44,684 bases of DNA. It comes from Bacteroidales bacterium UBA5762. GTDB lineage: Bacteria; Bacteroidota; Bacteroidia; Bacteroidales; TTA-H9. The position numbers and the translations under genes are program-made. The DNA lies in NCBI GenBank assembly GCA_002418865.1, contig DIEY01000051.1:7838-52521 (forward strand), in the 5' to 3' direction. The notes under the pieces are model-generated. The model was not told the origin of the DNA. It worked only from the letters and a program-made list of their open reading frames with translations, and searched no databases. The number at the start of each line of letters is the position of its first letter. Position 1 is the first letter of the stretch. This document shows positions 17,857 through 26,635 of the stretch, one piece after another.

Positions 17857-19056
17857 ATGAATCTGTCCGATCTGGTAAAAAGCAAAAAGTACAAAACTTT
17901 TATGGCAAGGCTCTATGGAATTGGAGCTTCTGTAGTAATTATTGGAGCCCTCTTCAAAATTACCCATATACGTGGAGCCGACCTGATGCTTTTCGTTGGT
18001 TTAATCACGGAATCCATCATCTTCTTCTTCTCGGCTTTCGAACCCCCTTATATTGACCCGGACTGGAGTCTCGTACATCCAGAGCTCGCAGGTCTCTATC
18101 ATTCAGACGATGAAATTCAAAAAATGAAAGAACAAGGAATTATTAAAGAAAAGAAAGAGGAAGAACCGAGTCTTACAGGCGAATTGGATAAAATGCTGAA
18201 AGAAGCAAATATACAAACAGATGTAATTGCAAGCCTTGGCCAAGGCTTGCATAATTTGAACACTACACTTAAAGAACTGAATAATATTTCCGAAGTAGCC
18301 GTTAAATCAACTAATCTTGTCAACACCATTGAATCTGTTAACCAAAATGCAGAGGTGCTAAGCCATAGTTATAAACAAACCGCTGATGTGCTCAATCAGG
18401 AATCGAAACTAACTCAAGAACACGTAGCTAACCTCGAAGGTATGACCCAAAACTCAAGTTTAGCCAGTAAAGCCTACGGTGAAATCACACACAAAATAAG
18501 TGAAGAAAATTCTATAAGAACCGAATTGAACCAAAATATTCAAAATGCATCGTTATCAGCATCTTATCTGGTTGAAAAATACAACGAAACTGCACAAATT
18601 CTTACAAATGCAGCCAACGCCATTGATATAGGCGACAATGGTTCAGCTTTCAAAGAAAAACTCTCAGAAATCAATTCAAAATTGACAAGTCTCAATGCAG
18701 CCTACGAACTTCAAATGAAAGCAGTTCAAGAGAATGCTAATGTTACTTCCACAAGCATACAGACGATCAATGAACTAATTAATAAATTATTGAGTTCAAC
18801 AGAAGTAACTGGTCAGTTTACACAAAATCTCTCTGCATTAAGCAAGGCTCTTGAATCGCAGATTTCGGGATCTCACCTGCAAACTCAGAAAAGCGAAGAA
18901 GTTTCAAACGCTTACAATGAATTGCTCACTAAAATCAGCATAGCTATTACAAATACCGAAAGCTACCAAAAAGAAGCCAAAAACTTGGCCGAAAAGATGG
19001 CTGACCTCACACGTATTTATGGTAACATGCTATCCGCAATGACTGTTAAAGCCTAA
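17857..19056 (+). CDS. gldL: type IX secretion motor subunit GldL/PorL, long form
   Basis: The 399-residue inner-membrane protein has two N-terminal helices: about residues 16-36 (YGIGASVVIIGALFKITHI) and 41-60 (VGLITESIIFFFSAF). Glu52 in the second helix corresponds to the conserved glutamate implicated in proton use by the GldL/GldM motor. A cytoplasmic tail of more than 300 residues follows, low in hydrophobics and rich in N, S, Q and E, probably coiled coil. GldL proteins I know are nearer 215-310 residues, so this tail is long. It lies 53 bases after gldK and 48 before gldM. Confidence 0.94.
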   Translation: MNLSDLVKSKKYKTFMARLYGIGASVVIIGALFKITHIRGADLMLFVGLITESIIFFFSAFEPPYIDPDWSLVHPELAGLYHSDDEIQKMKEQGIIKEKKEEEPSLTGELDKMLKEANIQTDVIASLGQGLHNLNTTLKELNNISEVAVKSTNLVNTIESVNQNAEVLSHSYKQTADVLNQESKLTQEHVANLEGMTQNSSLASKAYGEITHKISEENSIRTELNQNIQNASLSASYLVEKYNETAQILTNAANAIDIGDNGSAFKEKLSEINSKLTSLNAAYELQMKAVQENANVTSTSIQTINELINKLLSSTEVTGQFTQNLSALSKALESQISGSHLQTQKSEEVSNAYNELLTKISIAITNTESYQKEAKNLAEKMADLTRIYGNMLSAMTVKA

Positions 19057-19104
19057 TCCATTGGTAACATTATAAAAATTGTTATTCACTAAAATATATT
19101 TATA

Positions 19105-20721
19105 ATGGCTGGTTACAAAGAAACCCCACGGCAAAAAATGATGTCAATGATGTATTTGGTGCTCACTGCCATGTTAGCCTTAAACGTTTCGAAAGACATC
19201 ATACAGGCTTTTGTAACCGTGAACGAAAGCATGGAACAAACTAACGAGAGCTTACATAAAAAACTCAGCGACACCTATTCTAAATTCGAAAGTCAGGCAA
19301 CAATAGGAGGACAGGGTGCCAAAGATTGGTACCAAAAGGCACTCATTGCGAAAAATCTCTCCGATAGCCTTGTAAATTACCTTGAACACATGAAAAACGA
19401 ATTAATCGTTTTTTCAGATAGAAGTATCAAGACCTTAGAACAAGCAGATACTACTCCATTAGTCCGTATCAAAGCAAAAGATAATTTCGATGATCCTACT
19501 AGGTTTTTCCTGGGAACAGATGTCTCTAAGGGCAAAGCAGAAGAAATGAAAAGAGTCTTCAATGATTACAAAGAAAAGATAAGCCAACTGGTGAAAGAGG
19601 AAGACCGTCCAAAACTTCGATTAGGTTTAATTACGGAAGGTGAATTTGTAGATGAATATGGTGCTGTACAAACTTGGGAGCAACATTATTTTTATCACAC
19701 TATACTTGCAGCTGATTTAGTCATCCTCAACAAATATATTGCCGACGTAAGAAATGCCGAATTTGATATTATTACCTTTTTATCGAGTTATATTGGAGCT
19801 ACTGATTTTAAATTTAACAAAATAGCTGCAAAAGTTATTCCTACTCGAAAATATCTCTTCAAAGGAGAAGAATACCAAGCCGAAATTTTAGTTGCAGCTT
19901 ACGATACAACCTCGAGTCCTAATGTTGTATATCGCATGGGGATTGATAAATGGTTGCCTTCGTATGCAGCTGGCGCATCCAGCATTACTAAAGGAGAGTT
20001 AGGTACGGCGCAATTAAAAATCAGTACTGCTGGAATGGATTATGGTCCTAAAAAGTTTGCTGGAGCAATCACTATTTTGAATCCATTAGGGGTTGAAGAA
20101 CAATATGAATTTTCCGATGAATTTGTGGTACAAGAACCCATTGCTGTCATCTCTTTAGATAAGATGTCAGTTTTATATATTGGATTGAGTAATCCTATTA
20201 CAGTTTCTGTACCTGGAATTCCTCCCGACAACCTTGATATAAGGATTTTAGGACCCGCTGAAAGCAAGCGACTATCGGCTGGAAGATTCGAAATAAAACC
20301 AACTGCTCCAGGGACATTAACTATGCAAGTATATGCCCAAATCGATAATACTTCTCGCTTAATGGGCGAACGTTCATTACGTCTTCTTCCCGTACCCGAT
20401 CCTACTATTGTTGTAGGAGGAAAAACTGCAGGACAATCTATAGCACTGGCCGATTTGCAAAATGCTAAAGTGGATGCTGTACTTAAAGGGTTCCTCTTCG
20501 ACGATGTACGATTCATTGTAACACGTTTCGAAGTCCTTGCCAGCATCAGTGGACTCACACAAAGTGTTACAGTTAGAGGAAACACCATGAGTGATGAGGC
20601 CAAAAACATGCTAAGAAGATTAGGCAGTAATCAGCAAGTAATTATCAGTAATATTTCGGTAAGAGGACCCGATGGCAAAGATAGGCCATTGAGTACAGCC
20701 GTAAATTTGAAAACACTTTAA
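19105..20721 (+). CDS. gldM: type IX secretion motor subunit GldM/PorM
   Basis: A 538-residue protein. A cytoplasmic start with the family motif ETPRQKMMSMMYLVLTAMLA leads into a single membrane helix (about residues 13-28). A large periplasmic part follows, comprising helical and Ig-like beta domains (for example EILVAAYDTTSS and ISVRGPDGKDRPLS). GldM dimers span the periplasm and couple the GldL motor to the GldK/GldN ring. The length is close to the family norm. It is followed by gldN after 15 bases. No damage is seen. Confidence 0.96.
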   Translation: MAGYKETPRQKMMSMMYLVLTAMLALNVSKDIIQAFVTVNESMEQTNESLHKKLSDTYSKFESQATIGGQGAKDWYQKALIAKNLSDSLVNYLEHMKNELIVFSDRSIKTLEQADTTPLVRIKAKDNFDDPTRFFLGTDVSKGKAEEMKRVFNDYKEKISQLVKEEDRPKLRLGLITEGEFVDEYGAVQTWEQHYFYHTILAADLVILNKYIADVRNAEFDIITFLSSYIGATDFKFNKIAAKVIPTRKYLFKGEEYQAEILVAAYDTTSSPNVVYRMGIDKWLPSYAAGASSITKGELGTAQLKISTAGMDYGPKKFAGAITILNPLGVEEQYEFSDEFVVQEPIAVISLDKMSVLYIGLSNPITVSVPGIPPDNLDIRILGPAESKRLSAGRFEIKPTAPGTLTMQVYAQIDNTSRLMGERSLRLLPVPDPTIVVGGKTAGQSIALADLQNAKVDAVLKGFLFDDVRFIVTRFEVLASISGLTQSVTVRGNTMSDEAKNMLRRLGSNQQVIISNISVRGPDGKDRPLSTAVNLKTL

Positions 20722-20736
20722 AATATTATATATCAA

Positions 20737-21624
20737 ATGTATCATAAATTAGCTATCATCATTTTAGGTCTTTCATTTTACTGCTGGGGAAGCCAAGCTC
20801 AAGTAATTGAACCACCCAAAGTGAAACCCATGGAAAGACCTTGGCCCAAGATACATACACCTAACCGAAAACGACCCGTACCTTATGCACCAGTGCGTGA
20901 AGCAGATGTGATATGGGCCAAACGAATTTGGAGAGTTATCGATCTACGGGAAAAACAAAATCTACCACTTTATTATCCCCTTCGTCCCGTTCGCGATAGA
21001 AAATCATTGGCTTCAGTTCTCTTCGAAGCCGTTACTACTCCTCAACAGGAAAATCCTTACGGCTCGAATTATTTAACCGCTTATACCGATGAAGATTTGG
21101 CAGAACGTTATACAACCGTAGATGACGTCAAAAGACGACTTAGTTTCGAATATCGTGATACTTATTTAGACTCTTTGGGAAATGAAACCACTCAGGAGAA
21201 AGTATATGAGTTGAAAGCCGAGGATGTTGTAAAATATTTCATCATTGAAGATTGGTTCTTCGATAAAAGACGTAGCCAGCTCGACGTTCGTATTCATGCT
21301 ATTTGTCCGGTTTATTATCGTTTCATCATGAGCAATGGAGAAAAACAATACCTCGAAGACCCCTCTCCTACTTTTTGGGTTTATTATCCTGAAGCACGCT
21401 TCTGGCTCGTTAATAATGAAGCCTACAATCCAAAAAATGATGCCGAATGGCGTACTTACGACGATATCTTTACGAAAAGAAGATTTGCCAGCTACATCTA
21501 CAAAGAAGAAAATGTTTACGATAGAATGATCTCCGATTATGCCTCTGGATTAGATGCTCTGCTGGAATCAGAAAGAATAAAAAGCGAGATACAACAATTC
21601 GAACAAGACTTGTGGGAATACTAA
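20737..21624 (+). CDS. gldN: type IX secretion system ring protein GldN/PorN
   Basis: A 295-residue periplasmic protein with an N-terminal signal peptide (IIILGLSFYCWGSQAQ). A proline-rich linker follows, then the GldN domain beginning READVIWAKRIWRVIDLREK. The middle carries IIEDWFFDKRRSQLDVRI and ICPVYYRF, typical of the family. With GldK it builds the outer-membrane-associated ring of the type IX secretion system. It is the last gene of the cluster, and a strong intrinsic terminator follows 27 bases later. Confidence 0.95.
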   Translation: MYHKLAIIILGLSFYCWGSQAQVIEPPKVKPMERPWPKIHTPNRKRPVPYAPVREADVIWAKRIWRVIDLREKQNLPLYYPLRPVRDRKSLASVLFEAVTTPQQENPYGSNYLTAYTDEDLAERYTTVDDVKRRLSFEYRDTYLDSLGNETTQEKVYELKAEDVVKYFIIEDWFFDKRRSQLDVRIHAICPVYYRFIMSNGEKQYLEDPSPTFWVYYPEARFWLVNNEAYNPKNDAEWRTYDDIFTKRRFASYIYKEENVYDRMISDYASGLDALLESERIKSEIQQFEQDLWEY

Positions 21625-21651
21625 TTTCCCATATTTGTGCTTCCCCCTTTC

Positions 21652-21679
21652 AGCCCGGCCTTAAAACCGGGCTTTTTTT
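21652..21679 (+). terminator. intrinsic terminator after gldN
   Basis: AGCCCGG (21652-21658) and CCGGGCT (21667-21673) form a 7-bp GC-rich stem with an 8-base loop, followed by seven T's. It closes the porP-gldKLMN operon. Confidence 0.9.
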
Positions 21680-21897
21680 GTTACTATCCAAACTCATAAC
21701 CATATAATCCTCCTATCTATCCTTTTATTCTGCTTCCCTAACCAATAAAAGAAAACCCGGCTTCAAATCATGAAACGAAAAACAATGTTCATCTCCAAAA
21801 TTTTCAAGTGAATCGTCTCCAAAAACGAACTTCTGGGTATTATATAAAAACTGGCGAATAAAAAATAAATTAGCCTACATGTTTTGATAAGCCTTAT

Positions 21898-23169
21898 TTA
21901 AAGAAATCTAACTTTAACTATAAATTCTTTCAAAAGATCGAATAAGCCAATATAAGCAGTAAAAGGTGGACAGCAAGCATCCTCAGGAGTATGATAATAA
22001 GGCCATTCTTCCCCCATGGTATAAATAAAGAAACAAGAAACTCCTTTATTGTAAAAAGGAAAGTGATCACTATTTTTCGATTCTCCCCTTAAAGCCACTT
22101 CTGGTAGATATTTACCCTTTTCATTTAACTGTTGAATCAACTGACTGGCTCTCTTTATATGCTGGCCGTTGACAAGTCCAATGCCTTTACTTCCACTGCC
22201 TACCATATCAAGATTGATGAGAAACTTAATCTGTGATAAAGGAAACAAAGGATGTTCTACATAATAATTGGAACCCATCAATCCGGCTTCTTCACCACTA
22301 AAAGCCATAAATACAATAGAATAATAAGGCTCATTACCAGGCAAACTGAAATGTCGGGCTAAATCGAGCATCATGCTTACACCACTTGCGTTGTCATTGG
22401 CTCCCGGATATATGGTTTTTTCGCCCATCATGCCCAAATGATCGTAATGAGCCGAAATCACAACAAAAGTATCGGGACATGCTATTCCTCGTATCATTCC
22501 AATTATATTCTGGGTTTGATAATTTTCTTCATATTTATTCTTAAAGGAAATTGATATTCTCTGAGTAGTCTTTTCTAACTTCTCTTTACGAATGTCCATT
22601 ACTAGAAAATCTTTTAGAATTCTTCCATTAGAGGCTTTCCAAGAGATAACTTCATTACTATCTTTTATGAATATATATCCAGCAGCGTTCAGCAAATTAG
22701 CCTCTGCAAGATTTTTATGAAATTTATCTGTAACAACAAGTTTTTGCGATAAATCTAATTTGGATAATTCTACCCAACGGCTACTTTCAGCAATGCTATC
22801 GTTGATGAGCCACTCCAATTCATAAGTAGCATTTACGCCCTTTGAGGCCAATGATACAACATAATCCTTCCCTGGAATCAATTCTAAATTATCTACCGCA
22901 ACCTCCATTTTCCCTGGGAAGGTATTGATAGGGAATGAATATTTCTGCAAGTAAGTCTTTCCGAAAGATATTAGCCTATATTTTTTGAATTGCTCTACGA
23001 TGAAGTCTGCCGCTTCTTTATCACCCTTGCCTACATAACCACGTCCCTTGAATTCATCTGAACTCAGTGTTTTCACTATAAATCGAGCATATTCAATATC
23101 TTGCGTATACCCCCTGACGATCCCCGTGAATAACAGGAAAAGCAGAATAACCCTTCTCATCTTTATCAT
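21898..23169 (-). CDS. secreted M28-family zinc aminopeptidase
   Basis: A 423-residue protein with a signal peptide (VILLFLLFTGIVRGYTQ). After a variable N-terminal region comes the M28 catalytic domain. Visible metal ligands and catalytic residues are His and Asp in SAHYDHLGM, Asp in GANDNASG, the Glu pair in FSGEEAGLMGSNYY, Asp in LINLDMVGSG, and a late His in YYHTPEDACC. It would release N-terminal amino acids from peptides in the periplasm or outside the cell. No type IX C-terminal sorting domain is seen. It is convergent with gldN across a 270-base gap containing only the gldN terminator. An alternative start is ATG at 23160. Confidence 0.92.
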   Translation of the reverse strand: MIKMRRVILLFLLFTGIVRGYTQDIEYARFIVKTLSSDEFKGRGYVGKGDKEAADFIVEQFKKYRLISFGKTYLQKYSFPINTFPGKMEVAVDNLELIPGKDYVVSLASKGVNATYELEWLINDSIAESSRWVELSKLDLSQKLVVTDKFHKNLAEANLLNAAGYIFIKDSNEVISWKASNGRILKDFLVMDIRKEKLEKTTQRISISFKNKYEENYQTQNIIGMIRGIACPDTFVVISAHYDHLGMMGEKTIYPGANDNASGVSMMLDLARHFSLPGNEPYYSIVFMAFSGEEAGLMGSNYYVEHPLFPLSQIKFLINLDMVGSGSKGIGLVNGQHIKRASQLIQQLNEKGKYLPEVALRGESKNSDHFPFYNKGVSCFFIYTMGEEWPYYHTPEDACCPPFTAYIGLFDLLKEFIVKVRFL

Positions 23170-23664
23170 CTGATCTCTGTTGGCAGTGTTAAGTTGTTTT
23201 GGAATAATCCCTCATAAAACAAGGCTAAGTTAAAGCCTTTTGCAAAAATACCAAAGAACATTAAATTTTTTAAATACATTAAAGACATTTCAAGATCTTT
23301 TAGCAAAATTTGCACACATCTCTAAATTGTTTTGATCAATATAGTTTCTCTATTAATTTATAACAGTATTAAAAGTGAAACTTATTTCCCCAAAAACTCT
23401 GTAAGAGATTCACCATTAGGCGGCAAATGAAATCGAAATCATTACACATCTGAAGATGTCGAAATCTTAAAGAGCTTCAAGGAAATCTCTAATAATTATT
23501 AAGAATTTATGCAAAAATTATTGACTATTTAGATTTCAGCCTTCTAATAATCTAATATGTTGATTATTAGTATTTATTATTAAAAAAGCTTCAGTCACAA
23601 ACCAAATATTCATTGATTTAATTCCTATTGAATGCTTTAAAAAGTATCTTTAATTGGACAACAT
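23170..23664. other. 495-base gene-free AT-rich region
   Basis: Apart from the minus-7 box for the M28 gene near 23243, I see no open frame, RNA or repeat of note. It is strongly AT-rich. Confidence 0.5.
23243..23250 (-). promoter_or_regulatory. minus-7 promoter box for the M28 peptidase gene
   Basis: TATTTTTG on the minus strand is an exact TAnnTTTG match, predicting a leader of about 65 bases. Confidence 0.35.
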
Positions 23665-24450
23665 TCAAGGAAGTACCTCAAAATTATCCCAATCAGAAGC
23701 GATAAAAAATTTTTCACGAAAACGCTTTAACTCAGTCAAATCGATATTACACGACAAAATACCCTCTTTACCAGATTCCATTTGGGCAATGATACTTCCC
23801 TTAGGGTCAATAATCATTGAAGGAGCAGAATAACCAATACCTTCGCCATCTTTTCCGCAACGGTTTATGCCCACAACATAAGCCTGATTTTCAATTGCAC
23901 GTGCAATTAATAATTGTTCCCAAACGTATTCTCGTGGATCAGGCCAGTTGGCGTGATAAATCAAAACATCATAAGCAAAGTTTGAATTGAGATATCGGTT
24001 GCGGCTCCATACCGGAAAACGAAGATCATAACATATCTGTGGCTCAATTTTTACACCTTTATATTCAACAATTACATTCTTATTGCCAGGAGTATATAAA
24101 TTGTGTTCACTTCCCAAGCTGAATAGATGGCGTTTGTCATAGCTACCGATAATCCCCTCAGCTGATACATAAAGCGCTCTATTAAAACAATGCCCTTGAT
24201 CGATGATAGGAATTGTGCCGGCCACTAACCCATTCATTTCTCTTGCTATTTTCTGCATCCATATGGCAGTGGGTCCATGCATAGGTTCAGCCAAACTGAC
24301 ATTTTTAACCGAAAATCCCGTACTAAAAAATTCGGGTAATAAAATCAAATCAGTTTCAGTATGAATGCCAGACAATAAGTTTTCTATTTTCTGCAGATTC
24401 AAATGAGGTTGCTCCCATTTTAAATCTAATTGTAAAACAACAATATTCAT
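23665..24450 (-). CDS. carbon-nitrogen hydrolase, omega-amidase-like
   Basis: A 261-residue nitrilase-superfamily hydrolase. The catalytic triad is visible: Glu40 in LLPEFFSTGF, Lys in YDKRHLF, and Cys in QICYDLRFPVW. The sequence around them resembles the YafV/Nit2 omega-amidases, which deaminate 2-oxoglutaramate and 2-oxosuccinamate in glutamine and methionine salvage. The length is right for that group and it is cytoplasmic, with no signal peptide. It stands alone on the minus strand after the groES terminator. The superfamily call is firm; the exact substrate is inferred. Confidence 0.88.
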   Translation of the reverse strand: MNIVVLQLDLKWEQPHLNLQKIENLLSGIHTETDLILLPEFFSTGFSVKNVSLAEPMHGPTAIWMQKIAREMNGLVAGTIPIIDQGHCFNRALYVSAEGIIGSYDKRHLFSLGSEHNLYTPGNKNVIVEYKGVKIEPQICYDLRFPVWSRNRYLNSNFAYDVLIYHANWPDPREYVWEQLLIARAIENQAYVVGINRCGKDGEGIGYSAPSMIIDPKGSIIAQMESGKEGILSCNIDLTELKRFREKFFIASDWDNFEVLP

Positions 24451-24496
24451 TGAAGAACCTTATTTTAGAAATTTATTTTTTTGATATAACCTCTGG

Positions 24497-24504
24497 CAAA
24501 TTTA
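24497..24504 (-). promoter_or_regulatory. minus-7 promoter box for the omega-amidase-like gene
   Basis: TAAATTTG on the minus strand is an exact TAnnTTTG match, 47 bases ahead of the start codon. Confidence 0.4.
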
Positions 24505-24536
24505 ATAAATCAAAGCAAAGTGAAGGCCAATAGAAC

Positions 24537-24567
24537 AAAAAACCATCTCTACCAAGTGAAGAGATGG
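24537..24567 (-). terminator. intrinsic terminator after groES
   Basis: On the minus strand, CCATCTCT and AGAGATGG form an 8-bp stem with a 9-base loop, followed by six T's. It lies 40 bases past the groES stop. Confidence 0.75.
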
Positions 24568-24607
24568 CATAATTTTGCAAAAACTTTTAAGATGGAAACG
24601 AGCCTAT

Positions 24608-24895
24608 CTAAATGGTCTCTGTTTCGACCACTTTAGCCAATAAGTCGGCATAAGGAATAAGAAGAAACTTTTTGCCTTCGAATTCGACTTCTGTGCCTGA
24701 ATATTTTTTGAAAAGCACCTTATCTCCAACTGCAATTTCGGCATTTTCGACATTGCCAATCGCTAGCACTTTGGCAACTTGCGGCCGCTCTTTGGCCGTG
24801 TCAGGGATGATAATACCCGCAGCTGTCCGCTGTTCTCCCTGAAGCTCATTCAAATCGAGCAAAACATTTTGATTTAAAGGATGTAATTCTTGCAT
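24608..24895 (-). CDS. groES: GroES co-chaperonin (Cpn10)
   Basis: The 95-residue protein has the GroES fold pattern: HPLNQNVLLDL at the start, a mobile-loop region ending in AAGIIIPDTAKERPQ, then VAIG-like VLAIGN, VGDKVLFKKYSGTEVEF and the final strand LLIPYADLLAKV. It would cap GroEL for protein folding. Unusually, groEL is not next to it; instead it follows the thioredoxin/glutaredoxin-fold gene by 20 bases on the same strand, and a terminator follows. It could be the sole GroES encoded away from groEL or a second copy; that cannot be told from this window. Confidence 0.9.
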   Translation of the reverse strand: MQELHPLNQNVLLDLNELQGEQRTAAGIIIPDTAKERPQVAKVLAIGNVENAEIAVGDKVLFKKYSGTEVEFEGKKFLLIPYADLLAKVVETETI

Positions 24896-24915
24896 AATGG
24901 TATAAATTTTAAGGT

Positions 24916-25500
24916 TTATTCAGTAATTCCAAGCATTTGATCGATACGTTTCTTGTCGAATCCCACAATGATTTGTGAATCTATTTCAATCTGCGGAACT
25001 CCCCTTTGTCCACTTTTTCTTACCATCTCCTCAGCAGCAGCATCATCTATTGATACATCGATTTCCTGAAATGGAATATGATGTTTACGCAAATGCGATT
25101 TTAAGGCATTACAATAAGTACAAGTTGGTGTTGTATAAACTTTAACCTCTTTCCGACTGTTACTTTCCGATGCTTGGGCGGCAAATAAACTGTTCTCAAA
25201 ATAAGCTTTATAGAATTCGGGAGGATTACAACCCTTAACAATGTTTTTTAGTTTCCCATTGTTGAATTCGAGCAGACTCGGAACCGTAGTAATATTGTAT
25301 TCTATATGAATATCATGTACCACCTCGACATTGGCTCTATAAAGTATTATGCCTTCCATTTTCTCGTAAATAGCCTCGAGGTTTTTTAAGGCGCATTCAC
25401 TTTGCTGAGAACCGCCTCTATATAAAAACAAAAATACCCTCGCTTCATCAGTCGCATATTGTTTTAATTCAGCAAGTGACTTAACTTCTGGAATTTTCAT
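24916..25500 (-). CDS. two-domain thioredoxin-like/glutaredoxin protein
   Basis: The 194-residue product has two redox-fold domains. Residues 1-105 look like a thioredoxin domain that keeps the cis-proline loop (TTVPSLLEF) but has GSQQSEC where WCxxC should be, so it lacks the normal disulfide site. Residues 115-194 are a glutaredoxin-like domain with active site CTYC in YTTPTCTYCNALK, RGVPQIEID as the cis-proline loop, and GFDKKRIDQML. It is probably a cytoplasmic thiol oxidoreductase. It is co-transcribed with groES. The specific partner is unknown. Confidence 0.85.
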   Translation of the reverse strand: MKIPEVKSLAELKQYATDEARVFLFLYRGGSQQSECALKNLEAIYEKMEGIILYRANVEVVHDIHIEYNITTVPSLLEFNNGKLKNIVKGCNPPEFYKAYFENSLFAAQASESNSRKEVKVYTTPTCTYCNALKSHLRKHHIPFQEIDVSIDDAAAEEMVRKSGQRGVPQIEIDSQIIVGFDKKRIDQMLGITE

Positions 25501-25617
25501 AAATTATTTTTTATGTGTGATTGCCAAACTTTGTGCCATTCCTACGATAGCAAATATTAATTGAAATATAATCAAGCACATACAATAAAAAAATAAAACA
25601 TGCAATAAATTACATAC

Positions 25618-25642
25618 GTCAATTTGACAAAAATATGTCAAA
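25618..25642. promoter_or_regulatory. cluster of GTCAA half-sites over the thioredoxin/glutaredoxin-groES promoter
   Basis: TTTGACA (25623-25629) and TGTCAAA (25636-25642) form a perfect 7-bp inverted repeat with a 6-base spacer. A further GTCAA at 25618 makes a second small palindrome with TTGAC. The spacer contains most of a TATTTTTG minus-7 box on the minus strand, so a bound protein would block that promoter. No T-run follows, which argues against a terminator for lpxD. Confidence 0.4.
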
Positions 25643-25659
25643 TATTAATCTTTCAGCAA
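25628..25659 (-). promoter_or_regulatory. possible promoter for the thioredoxin/glutaredoxin-groES unit
   Basis: On the minus strand, TTG (25657-25659) and TATTTTTG (25628-25635) with a 21-base spacer fit the Bacteroidota pattern. The leader would be about 120 bases. Confidence 0.35.
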
Positions 25660-26589
25660 GGAATGTAATTTTTGAAGTAAATCGGGCAATTGTTTTAAGG
25701 CTACAAGTTCTCTCCATTTCGCACGGGCCTCGATGGCGGGCGCACCAAAATAAGTCTTACCTCCCTCAAGTGATTTCGAGACACTGCTAGTGGCCAATAA
25801 TACTGCTCCTTTCCCAATGACTAAGTCTTTATTTATAGAAACCCTAGCCCAAAGAATAACATTATCTTCGAGAGTTGTAACCCCAGCAATAGCTGAATGG
25901 GCACCAATCAGACAATTTCTCCCAATGTGGGTATCATGCCCAATTTGTACATGGTTATCCATTTTGGTTCCATCACCAATATATGTTTCGGCCGATACAC
26001 CCTTATCTATAGCACATAAAGCACCTATCTCAACATCATTGCCCACAATTACTTTTCCGCATGATTCCAATTTGCGGTAATGGCCTTGGTGATTCTGAAA
26101 ATAGTAAGCATCGGCACCTAACACGCTGCCGGAATGAATGATAACCCGGTCGCCAATAATAGTATGATCATAAATACTTACATTGGCATGAATAAGACAA
26201 TTTTTCCCAATAACAACATCATTCCCAATAAAAACCCCAGGTTGAACAACAGTCCCTTCACCAATAACAGCCAAAGGTGAAATCATTGAGGAGGAAGGTT
26301 GAAAGGGATGAAACTGCCTTACCAATGAGATATAAGCCTCGAAAGGGTCGGAATGAATAAGTAAGGCTTTGCCGATGGGAAAATCGACTTTTTGATCAAT
26401 AAGAATAACACTAGCTTTACTGTCTAAGGCCTTCTGATAGTATTTTGGATGATCGGCAAAGGTGAGGTCACCGGGTTCTACCATGTGAATCTCATTCAAT
26501 CCTTTTACCAAAATTTGGGGATCGCCTTCAATGGTAGCATCCAATAAAGTAGCTAATGAATGAAGTGGGATAGGTTGTGAAAAATTCAT
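25645..26589 (-). CDS. lpxD: LpxD-type UDP-3-O-acylglucosamine N-acyltransferase
   Basis: A 314-residue acyltransferase of lipid A synthesis. The N-terminal uridine-binding domain (about residues 1-95, ending QFHPF) is followed by a left-handed beta-helix of hexapeptide repeats (for example VVIGKNCLIHANVSIYDHTI). The probable catalytic histidine lies in NHVQIGHDTHIG, aligned with the active-site His of E. coli LpxD. It transfers a hydroxyacyl chain from acyl-ACP to the 2-amino group of the glucosamine. It is slightly shorter than the E. coli enzyme and may be the second LpxD-like paralogue common in Bacteroidota. It follows efp by 46 bases, a pairing I associate with this phylum. Confidence 0.9.
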   Translation of the reverse strand: MNFSQPIPLHSLATLLDATIEGDPQILVKGLNEIHMVEPGDLTFADHPKYYQKALDSKASVILIDQKVDFPIGKALLIHSDPFEAYISLVRQFHPFQPSSSMISPLAVIGEGTVVQPGVFIGNDVVIGKNCLIHANVSIYDHTIIGDRVIIHSGSVLGADAYYFQNHQGHYRKLESCGKVIVGNDVEIGALCAIDKGVSAETYIGDGTKMDNHVQIGHDTHIGRNCLIGAHSAIAGVTTLEDNVILWARVSINKDLVIGKGAVLLATSSVSKSLEGGKTYFGAPAIEARAKWRELVALKQLPDLLQKLHSLLKD

Positions 26590-26635
26590 TGATATAAAAA
26601 AGATATAAGAGAATAAAATAGAAGGAATTCAAAAA

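Noticed and set aside
20040..20609. 189-codon open frame antisense to gldM
   Set aside because: It lies wholly within a secure gene; the open frame is a by-product of the codon use of gldM.
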